Position numbers and translations under genes: made by a program | Source: a virus | IMG/VR virus record: IMGVR_UViG_3300007734_000736 | Span: 1 to 61,066 of that record | Strand: one strand, 5' to 3' | DNA: 61,066 nt | Shown here: positions 49,452 through 59,941 of the stretch, one piece after another | Numbering within the stretch: position 1 is the first letter of the stretch | Layout of the letters: the number at the start of each line of letters is the position of its first letter | Notes under the pieces: generated by a model | Databases searched by the model: none | Seen by the model: the letters and a program-made list of their open reading frames with translations, nothing else | Told to the model about the DNA's origin: nothing

Positions 49452-52400
49452 TTACTGACCTTGTTGGTTGTGTAGATTAGACTTGGAGTATATCAAGTTG
49501 ATTGCGTACAACTCGTGAGGAGTGGTAAGAGAGTTTGTAAGCGTAACCTGAAGGTAGTAGTCGCGTAACGGGTCGCCTTCAATGGATGGCGTAGCTACCA
49601 ATACCACCACGTCGTTTTGCACCAGACCAGAGGCCGTAGCATTACAGGTTATCTGCTTCTCTCCGCTCTTGCTGTTTGCACGGTAGCCCAAAGGCTCCAG
49701 GCGGTTGCTTGCCACATTGAGCTTGTAGAGCGCCGTAGTGCTTCCAACCGGGAAAGGAATGTTGTTGATTGCGTTCTTGAAGTTGATTACACTACCGCTC
49801 GCAGAGTTGACCACGCCGAGAGAGAAGAACTGGGAAGTTCCGTCGACCGACGTAATGTTAGCTGTTGAAGTAGTGGACACGGCCCCCATCGTTGAGTCCT
49901 GGTGGATTGGCGCGTAGTAGAACCCTTCTTTGTCCTGCCAGATGCTGCTAGCCAGTGCAGAGGTTTGATTTGAGTTGTTCAAAGTACAAGACCATGCGCC
50001 GCTATTTCCCTCAAGGCTGATTGCCTCGTAGACCTTAATCATCGAAGGGTTGAAATTTGAAATGACCTCTACGATACTTGGGGCAGCCGTACCATAGAAG
50101 GTGTTTCTGGGTACGGTTGGATTGTGCTCGTAAATGATTCCATTCTTGAACGTGTAGAGCGCGTCAGACAGCGATACAATCTGCTCAGGGATGTATGAAT
50201 AACGAGTGCTCCAGAAGTTCTCACGAATGTCGTACGCGATGGTGAAAGCTGGAAGCGTTTCGGTTGTTTGGGATATAACGCCAGTTGACTCTGCCGTATC
50301 GGTAAGCGTCAGCTGGGTAGTTTGCTGGCTGAAAGTAGACAGCATGAACGCGTTGAACGAAGAGTTTGCGACGGCTACCGGAACAGCAGCGGTTAGTGCT
50401 CCGTTTTGGTATGCTGGAGAATAGCTCTCAGCCAAAGCCACGATTGGCTGATTGGTCAACTGATTGGTAATGATGAGTCCAGCACCAGAGGTATCAAAGT
50501 CATCTTGGTTCACGTCAAAGTCGCGAGGGTCGCTCTCAAAGTTGAACGTAAGGCTATCGTCGTACACCGGTACAGAATTTATCACCGTGGCTGCGCTGTT
50601 AGTAGAGCCAAATCCGATTGCCTCATTTCCAGTAAGCGTATCGTCAACAAGTATCTGAGAAGTATACAGGGCCTCTGCGCTGATGATGTACTCCGTGTTC
50701 TCTTTGTCTATGCCGCCAATGTATCGGCGGTTCGTTGCAGTAGTCTCAGTAGAGTACAGATTGCTCTCAAAGAACGCATCTACCAGCTGTTCGCTGATGA
50801 CCTCAATGCCAGAATCAAAGCCAATGCGGCAAACCTTAGCGGCAAGAGCGTCAATGAAGAATACATAGCCTCGGTACGAAGCAACAGACTCTGGGTTGTT
50901 GTTGACGCCAAATTCTCCAGTGTAGTATTTGACCGGACCAAGAATGAGGTTTGATGCCACAAGAGACTCTCCAACGTCTGCGGTTATCACATTGCGGCCT
51001 ACCGGGATTATTCCAGCACGGCGCTCATGAATGACGTACATCAACTCGTTATATGGGACAAGACTACGGATTGAGCCGTAGTCGTATGCCAGGTCTTTGT
51101 AGTTAATCTTTGTGAGGTTAAACGAAGAAAGCCCTAACGTAGTGTTCTCCGTGTTGAATGGGTCAGACCACGTGATTGAGCCAACTCGCTTGTATGTCCT
51201 TGCGTCTGGAAGGAACGGGAATGAGCGACCAAGAGACTGGTAATCAGACTCATAGAAGTCACTAACTCGGTAGTCCTCAACAAAGTCAACAATGTTGTTC
51301 TGTGCAAATGCAATCTGGGTATTGCTTGGAATGCTTTGGTTGGTTGCTCCAGCACCAACCAAAAGAGTACGCAATCTGAAATACGAGTCTCCATTGTTGA
51401 GCAACAGAACCGCATCGGGGTTTTGAACTGTGAAGTTCGCGGTAGATGGGACCGTGAAGTTTGCAACCGTCACCCCATAGAACAGATAATTGAATCCGGT
51501 TTCTGCCGTACTTGGTGTTACGTTGCCAACCGTTATTTGTTTGCCGGAGCCATCTTGAATGATGTCTCCTTTGTATATCTGAGCAGCAGCATACCCGGTA
51601 ACCTGGTTGCCAGACTGCGCAGTAATCTTGACGCTAGTGGTTAGCGTGGTGCGCTCTGAATCATGAACTCCACCAGTTATGCCCAGGTTTGTTCCAATTT
51701 CGTAGTAAAGAAGCGTGTCAAACGAGCGATTCTCTCGGTATATCTCAATGACGCATTCATCATTCCAGTTTGTTGAACCATTGCTAATGCTATCCGCATT
51801 GAATCCGACAGCCTTAGGGTTATCTTCAATCACCAAGAATGTTCCAGTCGTATTTTGAACTGCAGCTCGAGAACTTCTGTCTAGCAATGGGTTCAGTAGC
51901 TGGTCATCTATTAAGTTCACCGTCTTGACAACCTTGAACACGTATTGAGTTTTTTGGTTGTTGCTATACCTTACAATGCGCACCTTATCGCCTACCGCAA
52001 ATCCATATTCAATAAGTGCCCCAAACTGGTTTGTGTATGAGTTCTCTTTGCTCTGAAGCGTATTGAGCGAAAGATATATGCTTTGGTTTGCACCAAATGA
52101 ACCTTGGTTCGACTGGTCGTTGAATGCCAAGTATGCACCGCCAACACTGTACTGGACTTTGTTGATGATGGAGCCCTGTCCAGCATATACGGGCGAGTAT
52201 CGCTTAGCCCAAACCGGAGGAGTATGCTTGATGCGCATTACCACGTTTGCAAAGCCGTCTAAGTCGTTTTGAGAGCTTCTGTCGTTGGTATGAAGGATAT
52301 CTGCAGCGCCCACCTTTTGAACGCCTCCAGCGCGGCCTCGGTCGTCAAAATAGACGATTCCAAGCTGGTGCATGGAGCCAGACTTGAAACAGCGATTGCC

Positions 52401-54485
52401 GTCCATCTTGTCACTGGCAATCATGAAACATCCTGCCGCAGTTACAGAAGGATTTGTTCTAGTAGTTGCACCAAATCTTTCGATGTATCCGTTCTTCTGG
52501 GCTCCATCAAATTGTGGATTGAGGGCGGTGTTGTTTATTTTAACCCTTTGACCTCTTCCATTTTCCTGAAAGCCATTGATTCTTATGACGTTGTTTTGAT
52601 TCTTGGAGTTGGCTGGACCCTCAATGAAATCAAATTGGGCCGTTGGTGAGTCTGGGTCAACAATGTCACACTGCTTACTATCAAACACCATCTTGTCTAC
52701 GGAAATGGTAAGCAAGTCAATCAACACACGGTATTCCTGGACGTTTCCAATAGATGAAATTCTTCTCACATAGCTATAACCTTTGCCTCGGAAAGCAGCG
52801 GATTCTACTCCGCCAGGAGTTTCTCCTCCAGTAGTGAATATGCTGAATCCACCGTTTCCTGGTTGCGGATTAGCAAGCAAGGGATATCTTCCGATGATTT
52901 CAGTAGTGACAAGCTCCATTATCTGTGCGCGAGTCATGCCTTTCAAAATGTCAATGCGCTTGCGTATTTGAAGTCCACTAGTCAACAGATTGATGCCCTT
53001 TTTGATTTCAAGAATTGGCACCTCTCTGTCTATGGTTTCGCTTGTGTTTTTCTGAACTATAAACCTAATTGTTGGCGGACAGTTGAGTGTTCCATCTGCT
53101 GCGTTTGGACCACAACCAAGGCCACTCGTGGTAGTTCTCATTCCAGATATGGCCGTAAGTTTTTCAGTACCACTTTCTGATGGAAATACCTCTACCTCTC
53201 CACCTTGGCCTGCAAAAAACCGGTATCCGTTCTGCAGGCCTCCAGACATGGGGTTATTTAGGTTCAAAAAACCATAGTCATACGAGAAAGATAGAAACAG
53301 TGAGCAGTCTTCAGTGGCTGTTGCCGGTATGCCAGAATAATCTATCAAAAATCCTCTCCCATTTTCTGAGAGTGTGACATCAATATCAAAAACTGATGGC
53401 TTCTGGTTGTAATTCGGAGTGACAGAAGTGCCGTCTACTGACAGGTTCGGATATCCCTCGGTATATCCACCATAGAACAATCGACCACTGCAGATGGCTT
53501 GAGAGTCAGCAACCTGAGGTACGTTGTCGTATCGTTTGTCTTGAATCTCCGGAGCTAAAGCAATGTAGCTTTGGTCATCACGAAAATTCACCGTTGATGT
53601 CCCAGTAGACGGATTGTTCAGGATGCTAGAAATCAAAAAGAAAGGCGTGTCCTTGTCTCCGCGACGACCATACACATTGATTTTTCTCACGTCTCCCTTG
53701 CTGTTGTTTACGGAGATGTTTATCTGGTTCAGCGTATTGCGGTCCGCATTGTTGATGAATCCATCCTTGAGCTGAAACTCCGTAACGCTCAGCTCCGAAT
53801 ACGGGCTGAGCGCAGACTGCTCCCCATCCATGTACTCATACTGGTAGGCAAACTGGAAGTTCTTCTCAAAGATGTCGTTCTGGGGGTAGTTTGCGTTGTT
53901 GGTAAACGAGATGGTCGGAGGCTCTAACGGGGGCTGCTTGGCAACCGTGATGTAGAGAAGTTTTTCCTCGTTGGTTCCGTTCAAGAACGGTGAAGGATAT
54001 CCTCCATTGCCCGTGAAACTCTGCTCTGCCTTTGTGGCGTTTATCTTCTTGGGAGGAGTCAAGCTGTCGTTGAGGTACAGCAGGATATCCGTATTGGAAT
54101 TGCGTACTACCGACATCTGAACGAAGGAGTCCTGAGAGAACTGCAGAACAGAACTCTGGTAGACCTTGTACGCCTTCTTTCCGTTGGCATCGTATCGGAT
54201 AATCAGGTGGCTTCCGTTGCTGTTGTATACGGCAAAGTATATCTGGTTGGTGGTCTCATCCGCAACAGAACCAATGGTCTTGTTCGTTCCGGCAGGCATG
54301 GAGCCGTTCTCCAGCGTGCTAGAACGCGCTACGTTTCCATAAGCATTTTTGATTACAAGCGCATCACGTTCAACGTCAACCGAAACGCGCAAGTTCTGCG
54401 CGTCGGTCATCTCTACGTTTTTTACCAGGCGCTCATCATCATCGGTGTTGAGATAGCGCGGGATGAGCTTATCAATCGAAGGCAT
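49452..54485 (-). CDS. Large tail protein (beta-rich, muzzle-like; 1677 residues)
   Basis: Beta-rich along its length, with an N-terminal IPRYLNTDDDERLVKNVEMT start and many short strand repeats, as in beta-propeller tail tube-end proteins. In crAss-like phages a protein of this size and position caps the tail (muzzle). It follows the two neck proteins in gene order. No enzyme motif seen. Confidence 0.65.
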   Translation of the reverse strand: MPSIDKLIPRYLNTDDDERLVKNVEMTDAQNLRVSVDVERDALVIKNAYGNVARSSTLENGSMPAGTNKTIGSVADETTNQIYFAVYNSNGSHLIIRYDANGKKAYKVYQSSVLQFSQDSFVQMSVVRNSNTDILLYLNDSLTPPKKINATKAEQSFTGNGGYPSPFLNGTNEEKLLYITVAKQPPLEPPTISFTNNANYPQNDIFEKNFQFAYQYEYMDGEQSALSPYSELSVTEFQLKDGFINNADRNTLNQINISVNNSKGDVRKINVYGRRGDKDTPFFLISSILNNPSTGTSTVNFRDDQSYIALAPEIQDKRYDNVPQVADSQAICSGRLFYGGYTEGYPNLSVDGTSVTPNYNQKPSVFDIDVTLSENGRGFLIDYSGIPATATEDCSLFLSFSYDYGFLNLNNPMSGGLQNGYRFFAGQGGEVEVFPSESGTEKLTAISGMRTTTSGLGCGPNAADGTLNCPPTIRFIVQKNTSETIDREVPILEIKKGINLLTSGLQIRKRIDILKGMTRAQIMELVTTEIIGRYPLLANPQPGNGGFSIFTTGGETPGGVESAAFRGKGYSYVRRISSIGNVQEYRVLIDLLTISVDKMVFDSKQCDIVDPDSPTAQFDFIEGPANSKNQNNVIRINGFQENGRGQRVKINNTALNPQFDGAQKNGYIERFGATTRTNPSVTAAGCFMIASDKMDGNRCFKSGSMHQLGIVYFDDRGRAGGVQKVGAADILHTNDRSSQNDLDGFANVVMRIKHTPPVWAKRYSPVYAGQGSIINKVQYSVGGAYLAFNDQSNQGSFGANQSIYLSLNTLQSKENSYTNQFGALIEYGFAVGDKVRIVRYSNNQKTQYVFKVVKTVNLIDDQLLNPLLDRSSRAAVQNTTGTFLVIEDNPKAVGFNADSISNGSTNWNDECVIEIYRENRSFDTLLYYEIGTNLGITGGVHDSERTTLTTSVKITAQSGNQVTGYAAAQIYKGDIIQDGSGKQITVGNVTPSTAETGFNYLFYGVTVANFTVPSTANFTVQNPDAVLLLNNGDSYFRLRTLLVGAGATNQSIPSNTQIAFAQNNIVDFVEDYRVSDFYESDYQSLGRSFPFLPDARTYKRVGSITWSDPFNTENTTLGLSSFNLTKINYKDLAYDYGSIRSLVPYNELMYVIHERRAGIIPVGRNVITADVGESLVASNLILGPVKYYTGEFGVNNNPESVASYRGYVFFIDALAAKVCRIGFDSGIEVISEQLVDAFFESNLYSTETTATNRRYIGGIDKENTEYIISAEALYTSQILVDDTLTGNEAIGFGSTNSAATVINSVPVYDDSLTFNFESDPRDFDVNQDDFDTSGAGLIITNQLTNQPIVALAESYSPAYQNGALTAAVPVAVANSSFNAFMLSTFSQQTTQLTLTDTAESTGVISQTTETLPAFTIAYDIRENFWSTRYSYIPEQIVSLSDALYTFKNGIIYEHNPTVPRNTFYGTAAPSIVEVISNFNPSMIKVYEAISLEGNSGAWSCTLNNSNQTSALASSIWQDKEGFYYAPIHQDSTMGAVSTTSTANITSVDGTSQFFSLGVVNSASGSVINFKNAINNIPFPVGSTTALYKLNVASNRLEPLGYRANSKSGEKQITCNATASGLVQNDVVVLVATPSIEGDPLRDYYLQVTLTNSLTTPHELYAINLIYSKSNLHNQQGQ

Positions 54486-54488
54486 AGA

Positions 54489-55238
54489 TTATGCTTTAGG
54501 GCTAAGACGGTAGTTGCGGCGGATGATTTGCAAAGCATCATCCTTACTGAACGACTTCAGTCGGGAGTTGGCCAGTCGCAGCTGGTTGTAGTACTCTGCA
54601 CGTGCACGCTGCTTTTCCCCCATCGGTACCGTTGCCTTGCGCTCTAGCGTCTTGTAGTATATGTAAGCTCTCAGGGCTTCTTCTGCAGCGGTCGGTACAC
54701 ATGGGTTTTCGCATTTAGCTTCGTCAGAAATGTACTCAATAACGACTTGCGTGGTGTCGGACAGCATCGAAATCTCAATGCGGTTCTCGTTCCAGTTCAT
54801 CCGGTATTCCCCTGCGCCTTGACCTCCGCCCATGCCGTAGAGACGACCTACAGTCGTCTCAAAGATGAAGTTGCGGAACACGTATGAGTCAAAACCAAGA
54901 AGGTAGTCCGGAACGTCCGCGGCCGGCTGGTTCTTCAGCAGGTTCATGTTCTTGTTCTCTGCGAACACGTATATCAGGCCGTCGTTTCCAAGCTGTCCAA
55001 TCTTCGTAAGAGCAAGCAGGTCTGATGGTATCTCCACATACCCGTACTGCTCGTTTACCGTGAGCAGCGTGCTCTTGATGTTGGCAGAGATGTCCATGCC
55101 AAACTCGCGGATACCGCGAAGCGCGTATTGACGGATTTGATAGTCAGATACATTGGACGCGTAATCGTCCTCCTGCATCGCGATGATGTAGTCGTTGATT
55201 ACCTGGTCCAGAGGGATGAATGCGTATGATGTAGCCAT
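54489..55238 (-). CDS. Neck/ring protein (249 residues)
   Basis: A mixed alpha/beta protein (SDYQIRQYALRGIREFGMDI near residue 31, a conserved look for head-tail connectors). Placed between another neck protein and the large tail protein. Role inferred from order and length. Confidence 0.65.
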   Translation of the reverse strand: MATSYAFIPLDQVINDYIIAMQEDDYASNVSDYQIRQYALRGIREFGMDISANIKSTLLTVNEQYGYVEIPSDLLALTKIGQLGNDGLIYVFAENKNMNLLKNQPAADVPDYLLGFDSYVFRNFIFETTVGRLYGMGGGQGAGEYRMNWNENRIEISMLSDTTQVVIEYISDEAKCENPCVPTAAEEALRAYIYYKTLERKATVPMGEKQRARAEYYNQLRLANSRLKSFSKDDALQIIRRNYRLSPKA

Positions 55239-55990
55239 TATTTAGCTTCGTCTTTAGCGGTTTCTGTTGCGCCGTAATTGAACACATCGTTGTCGCGAAG
55301 ATTGACTCCCACGAGCGTAAGAATCTCCGTTACAATCTCAGCAAAAAGCTGTTCGGGCAGCTCAAAGTCAACGCTGTTGGCTGCAGAGTACAGTTCCACT
55401 CCGGGCACCGCTGAGGTGTATCCGTAGGTTGGCGCAGAGGTGGTTTTGGCTCCCGTAGTGGGTACGATGCCCTGGGGCAGCTTGTAGTACCGAAGCACGA
55501 TGGAGGTAACGCTTGTGTTTACGTTCGGAAACACCTCAATCTTATCCCCAATCAATGCAACAGGAGCAGTGCTTGTAGGCTTGGAAAGGTCGCTGTTGAG
55601 AATGCGGTCGATGTGCTCGGTGTTGTACACTACCTGTACCTGATACTGCTGGTACTGACCAAGCACATATCGTCCAGGAGTCGTAATCGAAATAACGCGA
55701 GCAAAGTCTGCTGGCTTATCGACTACCCCAGATGCGAGAGCCAGGGTTGCTTTCTTGGAAAAAACAGAAAGGTCTTCCTCTGTGATTTTTGCCTTTCCGA
55801 ATTGGCGCGCAGCGTCAGAACCGCTGCGACGCATGCGAACAGAAAGGCCCATGTCCTCAAACAAACGGTTGTACACGTTCATTTGAGCGATGCCAGCGAA
55901 CTCATTGAAAATGGCCGGCGTGATGAATCCACGCTGGTCTTTGTTCGCGATGTCCTTTACTGCTCGGTATACTCTTTCTACACTTGCCAT
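55238..55990 (-). CDS. Neck/ring (head-tail connector) protein (250 residues)
   Basis: Starts ERVYRAVKDIANKDQRGFIT and contains an ALIGDKIEVFP strand typical of connector proteins of crAss-like phages, from memory. Its own promoter is at 56008-56015; the stop overlaps the next start. Confidence 0.65.
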   Translation of the reverse strand: MASVERVYRAVKDIANKDQRGFITPAIFNEFAGIAQMNVYNRLFEDMGLSVRMRRSGSDAARQFGKAKITEEDLSVFSKKATLALASGVVDKPADFARVISITTPGRYVLGQYQQYQVQVVYNTEHIDRILNSDLSKPTSTAPVALIGDKIEVFPNVNTSVTSIVLRYYKLPQGIVPTTGAKTTSAPTYGYTSAVPGVELYSAANSVDFELPEQLFAEIVTEILTLVGVNLRDNDVFNYGATETAKDEAK

Positions 55991-56007
55991 AGTCTTTGGC
56001 TTTGAAG

Positions 56008-56015
56008 CAAATATA
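56008..56015 (-). promoter_or_regulatory. TAnnTTTG promoter element (TATATTTG)
   Basis: Lies 17 bases before the neck-protein ATG and immediately behind a terminator, so it re-starts transcription of the tail genes. Confidence 0.6.
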
Positions 56016-56019
56016 CAAA

Positions 56020-56043
56020 AAGAAAAAGGGGGCCTAAGCCCCC
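56020..56043 (-). terminator. Rho-independent terminator after the capsid auxiliary gene
   Basis: 6-bp stem GGGGGC / GCCCCC with a 4-base loop (56028-56043). The minus strand continues as a T-rich tail. Confidence 0.8.
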
Positions 56044-56102
56044 AGTTTGCCGAACCATTGATACCAACCAGATTGGTCCGACGCTTGATGTGTAGAGCAA
56101 AT

Positions 56103-56924
56103 TTACGACAATTTCTCTAATCGTGAAACAAGTTCCTCATATACAGGCGCTCCCTTCTCGGTGAGGCAGAAACGAACCATGATGTCGGTGGGGTCTTGTC
56201 CGGCAGGAACAGACAGAATTAAGCGACCGCTATCAAACCAGTATACTCCGTCAGGACGAAGCGAAATAATTTGAAAGTCATTTCCTTGGATGACGGCAGA
56301 CCGACACTTGACACGGGGGTCATCGAACATCTTGATGAATGCGTCAGGATTCGCCTTAGCTTCGTTGAGAAGCTCGCGGCGAATCTCAATAGTCTTCTGT
56401 TGGATGTTGATGCCAAGTGCTACGGCAACAGCTAGAAGCTCGTCAAGTTCTTTGTTGCGCACCAATGCAACTGCATCGTGCAGCAAGAATTCGCGGTCAA
56501 CTTGCTCTTGTACGTTACGGCTGCGCTCAACAACAACAAACAGCTCGCCGCCGTTAGCGCGATTCTGTGGGTGTAGGTCCAAGAAGTTAGCCAGGTTCGG
56601 CTTATTCTCTGGGACAATAAGCATTCCGTTGCGGAAGATGATATGCTCACGACGGGCATTGTGGCTTTGCTCATCCATGTATACGCTGGGCTCGTTCGGA
56701 CAGTAGCGAATTCCGCGCACTTGACGAGTCTCTGGGTCGTATACGGTAGCTTCAGATTTGATTTTACAAACGATGCCGCCTCCGTATGGAATCTCATAGA
56801 TTTTCTGTAGGCTGGCGGCTTGTTCGCGCTTTACTACGGGAACGCTTCGCTTGACTGTGGGGGTTGTTGCCTCGATGACTCGAGGACCGCGCTTGGCGGG
56901 TGCAGGGGTTTGTTCAGTGCTCAT
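56103..56924 (-). CDS. Capsid-associated protein (273 residues)
   Basis: A basic Pro-rich N-terminus, then a mixed domain (YEIPYGGGIVCKIK). Lies directly after the capsid gene in a separate terminator-bounded unit, so it is likely a head auxiliary or decoration protein. Not recognised by family. Confidence 0.55.
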   Translation of the reverse strand: MSTEQTPAPAKRGPRVIEATTPTVKRSVPVVKREQAASLQKIYEIPYGGGIVCKIKSEATVYDPETRQVRGIRYCPNEPSVYMDEQSHNARREHIIFRNGMLIVPENKPNLANFLDLHPQNRANGGELFVVVERSRNVQEQVDREFLLHDAVALVRNKELDELLAVAVALGINIQQKTIEIRRELLNEAKANPDAFIKMFDDPRVKCRSAVIQGNDFQIISLRPDGVYWFDSGRLILSVPAGQDPTDIMVRFCLTEKGAPVYEELVSRLEKLS

Positions 56925-56944
56925 TATTAAATGAAATTAAGAGA

Positions 56945-56978
56945 AAGAAAAAGAGGAGGGGGCCGAAGCCCCCTTCCT
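56945..56978 (-). terminator. Rho-independent terminator after the major capsid gene
   Basis: Stem GGGGGC-CGAA-GCCCCC (56958-56973), extended by A-T and G-C pairs. A U-rich tract follows on the minus strand. Confidence 0.8.
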
Positions 56979-56992
56979 CAGGTTTCCAAGGT

Positions 56993-58387
56993 TTAGGCCT
57001 TGATAAGGATGTGCTGGTTGGCGGCACGCGTAACCAGAGCGCACTCCGAACGGTAGTTGAACTGCAGTGAGTCCTCGTTCGTGTTAGCAACGCCCAGGAT
57101 AGAACCGGTCATCCAGTGCTCCATTTCACGGCTGTAGCCGTTCGTGTCCTTGTAGTTAAGCTCCAAGGCAGCGGCGCGGTTGCCGGTCTTGGGGTCAACA
57201 ACAGTAGTCATCGGAATCATCACACCGAGGTACTTAGAACCAGACAACAAGGTCGGGTCGTTCAGAAGCTTCCAAGAGTGCTTGTGGAACGTGTAAGAAC
57301 CACGAGAGAATGATTTGAATCCGAGCATAGCGGCTTCGTTTACTTTACCACCGAAGGCGTTAACACCAATGGTAGCGCTACCGAATCCAGCAGCTCCGTT
57401 CAACGAGGCAACCATGTCGTCGATGTCCAGGTCTTGAGCCGTATTGACGTACATGGCGTACTCGGGAGCAGCGCCTTGCTTGTCAAGTTCAGCAACCAAG
57501 ATGTCCATTTCAGCAAGGCTGTCGATGAGGCCAGACTGTACGATACCGCGGTTTTCGATGGCAGAGAAGTAGCCTTCGCCAGCCGTAGGAAGACCTCCGA
57601 TGTTCGTAGTGGTCAGGGTGTTGCTGATGCTTTGACCAAGCAACAACATCATTTCACGCTTATCGAGGAAACGAGCACGAGTGTCCATTTCGCCCTTAAC
57701 GTACCAGCGGTAGTCGCCGTTACCTACGTTAACCCAGCCAATGTTGGTGGCTTGAGAACCGGTAACCTTGAATACTTCCTTGATGATGCTGTAAGCGTTG
57801 GTACGCTTGATTACGTTAGACTCCAAGTATCCGTTGTTCTGGTCAGAACCTTGAGCAAACAGGTTTCCGATAACCGGAAGGTTAACAGAAGCCGTGCTTA
57901 CAGAAGCGGTCAAACCAGAGCTAGAAAGAGCCTGGAAGGTGTAGTTAGCGGTAGCGTTGTTTGCGATTTCACCGGTCGGGCTGATGGCCGTAACGATGAA
58001 GCGGTCTTGACCACCAACAAGAACTACGTCATTCAAACGAAGAACAGAAGCGTCGCTGGTTGCCTTTGCTCCTACGAAGGTCGTAGCGGCGGCAGCGGCA
58101 GAAGCCGTGGGAGCTACGGTAGCGTAGGCATGCAAGCGGGTTTCTTCCCAGTACTGAACCTCATCGGCGGTACCGTTTCCGCGTACTGCGCCTGTAAGGT
58201 TTAGGAACCCCGTAAGACCTCCGCTGATTTGCTGGTAACCGTAGGTCTTAACCAGTTGGTCGCGGTTGTCCGGAGCGTTTACTTCGTCGATGTAGTCGGC
58301 CAAGGAGGTGTACTTGGTCGGGTCAAGGCGGCGGAATACTGCTGCCTTGTTATCATTATACACGGGAGGTGCACTAGATGTAGCCAT
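56993..58387 (-). CDS. Major capsid protein
   Basis: 464 residues, Ala/Thr/Asn-rich with moderate charge, as in HK97-fold capsid proteins. Residues near 225-250 (GDYRWYVKGEMDTRARFLDK) resemble the spine-helix region of crAss-like capsids. It lies between the scaffold gene and a strong terminator, the expected place for the most abundant protein. No separate protease gene is visible. Confidence 0.8.
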   Translation of the reverse strand: MATSSAPPVYNDNKAAVFRRLDPTKYTSLADYIDEVNAPDNRDQLVKTYGYQQISGGLTGFLNLTGAVRGNGTADEVQYWEETRLHAYATVAPTASAAAAATTFVGAKATSDASVLRLNDVVLVGGQDRFIVTAISPTGEIANNATANYTFQALSSSGLTASVSTASVNLPVIGNLFAQGSDQNNGYLESNVIKRTNAYSIIKEVFKVTGSQATNIGWVNVGNGDYRWYVKGEMDTRARFLDKREMMLLLGQSISNTLTTTNIGGLPTAGEGYFSAIENRGIVQSGLIDSLAEMDILVAELDKQGAAPEYAMYVNTAQDLDIDDMVASLNGAAGFGSATIGVNAFGGKVNEAAMLGFKSFSRGSYTFHKHSWKLLNDPTLLSGSKYLGVMIPMTTVVDPKTGNRAAALELNYKDTNGYSREMEHWMTGSILGVANTNEDSLQFNYRSECALVTRAANQHILIKA

Positions 58388-58395
58388 GATTTATG

Positions 58396-59499
58396 CTAGA
58401 TTTTGAAAGTTAGAGTTTGCTGCCGGCCGAGCGCATCTAAGATTTGCTCAGCTAAGGCACTTTTTTGATTTTGTACTGGTGCAACCGGGCTAGAGGCGTC
58501 CACGTTGGCAGCGCGTTCAACGATTGCTCGCTGACCATCGCTAAGCCCCTGCTGGTAGATACTCTGCAAGATGTTCGGAAGATTATCCGTTACCGTGCGG
58601 TGCATGTTCCATAGGTCGTGGTCCCAATTACCCTGGTCGTCCATGTACTTATCGAAGAACTTTTCCATCTGCACATTCTCCTGAAACAGTTCGTTGCGGT
58701 AGGATTCGGGGACACCAAAGTTGAACTCTTTTCCATTGGGCAGGTCAAAAGAAATCTGTCCAAGTTCACCAAGAGACTGGTGCATTCCACGAAGCCAACC
58801 CTCATCGAATGGATTTTCGAATGATTCGACGGATTGTTGTCCTTCGAACTCAGGCATCTGAAACTGCTCACGGAGCTGTTCCATTTGCGTACGAGCTTTT
58901 GTAGCGTCAAGCTTTAGCTGGAGGGTACCGAGGCGAATATCATCTTCGCTGTAAATCGAATCGTCCAAGCGATACTTGCTTGAAAGAAGAAGATTTACCT
59001 CTTCGCTGGAAAGGTTAGGATATTCACTGGCGATATTGATTCGTACCGCGGTCAAGTCATCCATTTCGGATGGGTCTAGTGCCTGGTAGCGGAACCAATC
59101 TTCAGGAGAACGTCCTGTCTTAGCAACAAAGTCTGCGATAACCTGAATCCGAGGGTCAAGTTGAGCATACATGTCAGAGAAGTCTTCATCACTCATTTCT
59201 GAGAAGTCATCCGCAGGCGTTTCGCCGAAGATGTCGTCTGGAAACGGCATGAATCCTTCGCTGGTAGAAGGTTCTGTCAAAGAACTCGGCTCACTTTCCG
59301 GTTGCCCCTGAGCTTGAGGCTCAGGTGCCGCCGCAGGCTGAGTCGATTCCTGCGCTTGCGGAGCTGCCTCGGTTTGAGCCGGGGCAGGCTCCGTAAATTG
59401 TTCACCGGCATCATTCATCAGGGCTGCGGGCGGAGTATCCGACACCGTAAATCCCGCACTTGTGAGTGCCTGCTCCATTTGTGATTCAACTGATTGCAT
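58396..59499 (-). CDS. Scaffolding protein candidate
   Basis: 367 residues. A Pro/Gln/Ala/Glu-rich disordered N-terminus (about 30-80), a strongly acidic middle, and helical segments. Nine bases upstream of the capsid gene. Acidic helical proteins here are usually scaffolds for procapsid assembly. Confidence 0.72.
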   Translation of the reverse strand: MQSVESQMEQALTSAGFTVSDTPPAALMNDAGEQFTEPAPAQTEAAPQAQESTQPAAAPEPQAQGQPESEPSSLTEPSTSEGFMPFPDDIFGETPADDFSEMSDEDFSDMYAQLDPRIQVIADFVAKTGRSPEDWFRYQALDPSEMDDLTAVRINIASEYPNLSSEEVNLLLSSKYRLDDSIYSEDDIRLGTLQLKLDATKARTQMEQLREQFQMPEFEGQQSVESFENPFDEGWLRGMHQSLGELGQISFDLPNGKEFNFGVPESYRNELFQENVQMEKFFDKYMDDQGNWDHDLWNMHRTVTDNLPNILQSIYQQGLSDGQRAIVERAANVDASSPVAPVQNQKSALAEQILDALGRQQTLTFKI

Positions 59500-59524
59500 A
59501 GTAAATTTCTTTTAATGGTTTATG

Positions 59525-59532
59525 CAAATGTA
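59525..59532 (-). promoter_or_regulatory. TAnnTTTG promoter element (TACATTTG) for the head operon
   Basis: Lies 25 bases upstream of the scaffold ATG; it would drive scaffold and capsid genes. Confidence 0.6.
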
Positions 59533-59551
59533 TAGAAGTGTGCGCGTTACA

Positions 59552-59941
59552 TCACGAGCGAAACTTCTTTGTCTTCTTTGCTATTGATTTTGGCTGAGGC
59601 ACAAACTGCTTTCCTTGCCTGCTACCCTCGCGTTTAGCGCGAGTGGTAGCTGCGTATTCTGCTGGTGTTAAGGACTTTATGGCTTTTTCCGGCAGGTAGC
59701 GCTCTCCAGTTTCCTTGGACGGCTTACCACTTTTTGTACGCCAGTTCTGCTGGGTCCACTTTGACAGAGATGTCGAACGCTTGGGGCCCGCGTAAGACCC
59801 TCCGGCTTTCTTGTATAACGAAACGGCTAATTGGGCTTTCCTCGCACTCCACTGACCAGGGTTTCCACCCTTGCTTCCAGCCTTCACTCTGGCAACTATT
59901 TGTTTCCAAAGCGCGGGGTTTTTCTTTTGAGCTGTTGCCAT
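59552..59941 (-). CDS. Small basic protein, DUF5872-like (129 residues)
   Basis: SLSKWTQQNWRTKSGKPS, then GERYLPEKAIKSLTPAEYAA is the DUF5872 pattern seen in phages and giant viruses. Probably virion-associated. Overlaps the previous stop by one base. Confidence 0.75.
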   Translation of the reverse strand: MATAQKKNPALWKQIVARVKAGSKGGNPGQWSARKAQLAVSLYKKAGGSYAGPKRSTSLSKWTQQNWRTKSGKPSKETGERYLPEKAIKSLTPAEYAATTRAKREGSRQGKQFVPQPKSIAKKTKKFRS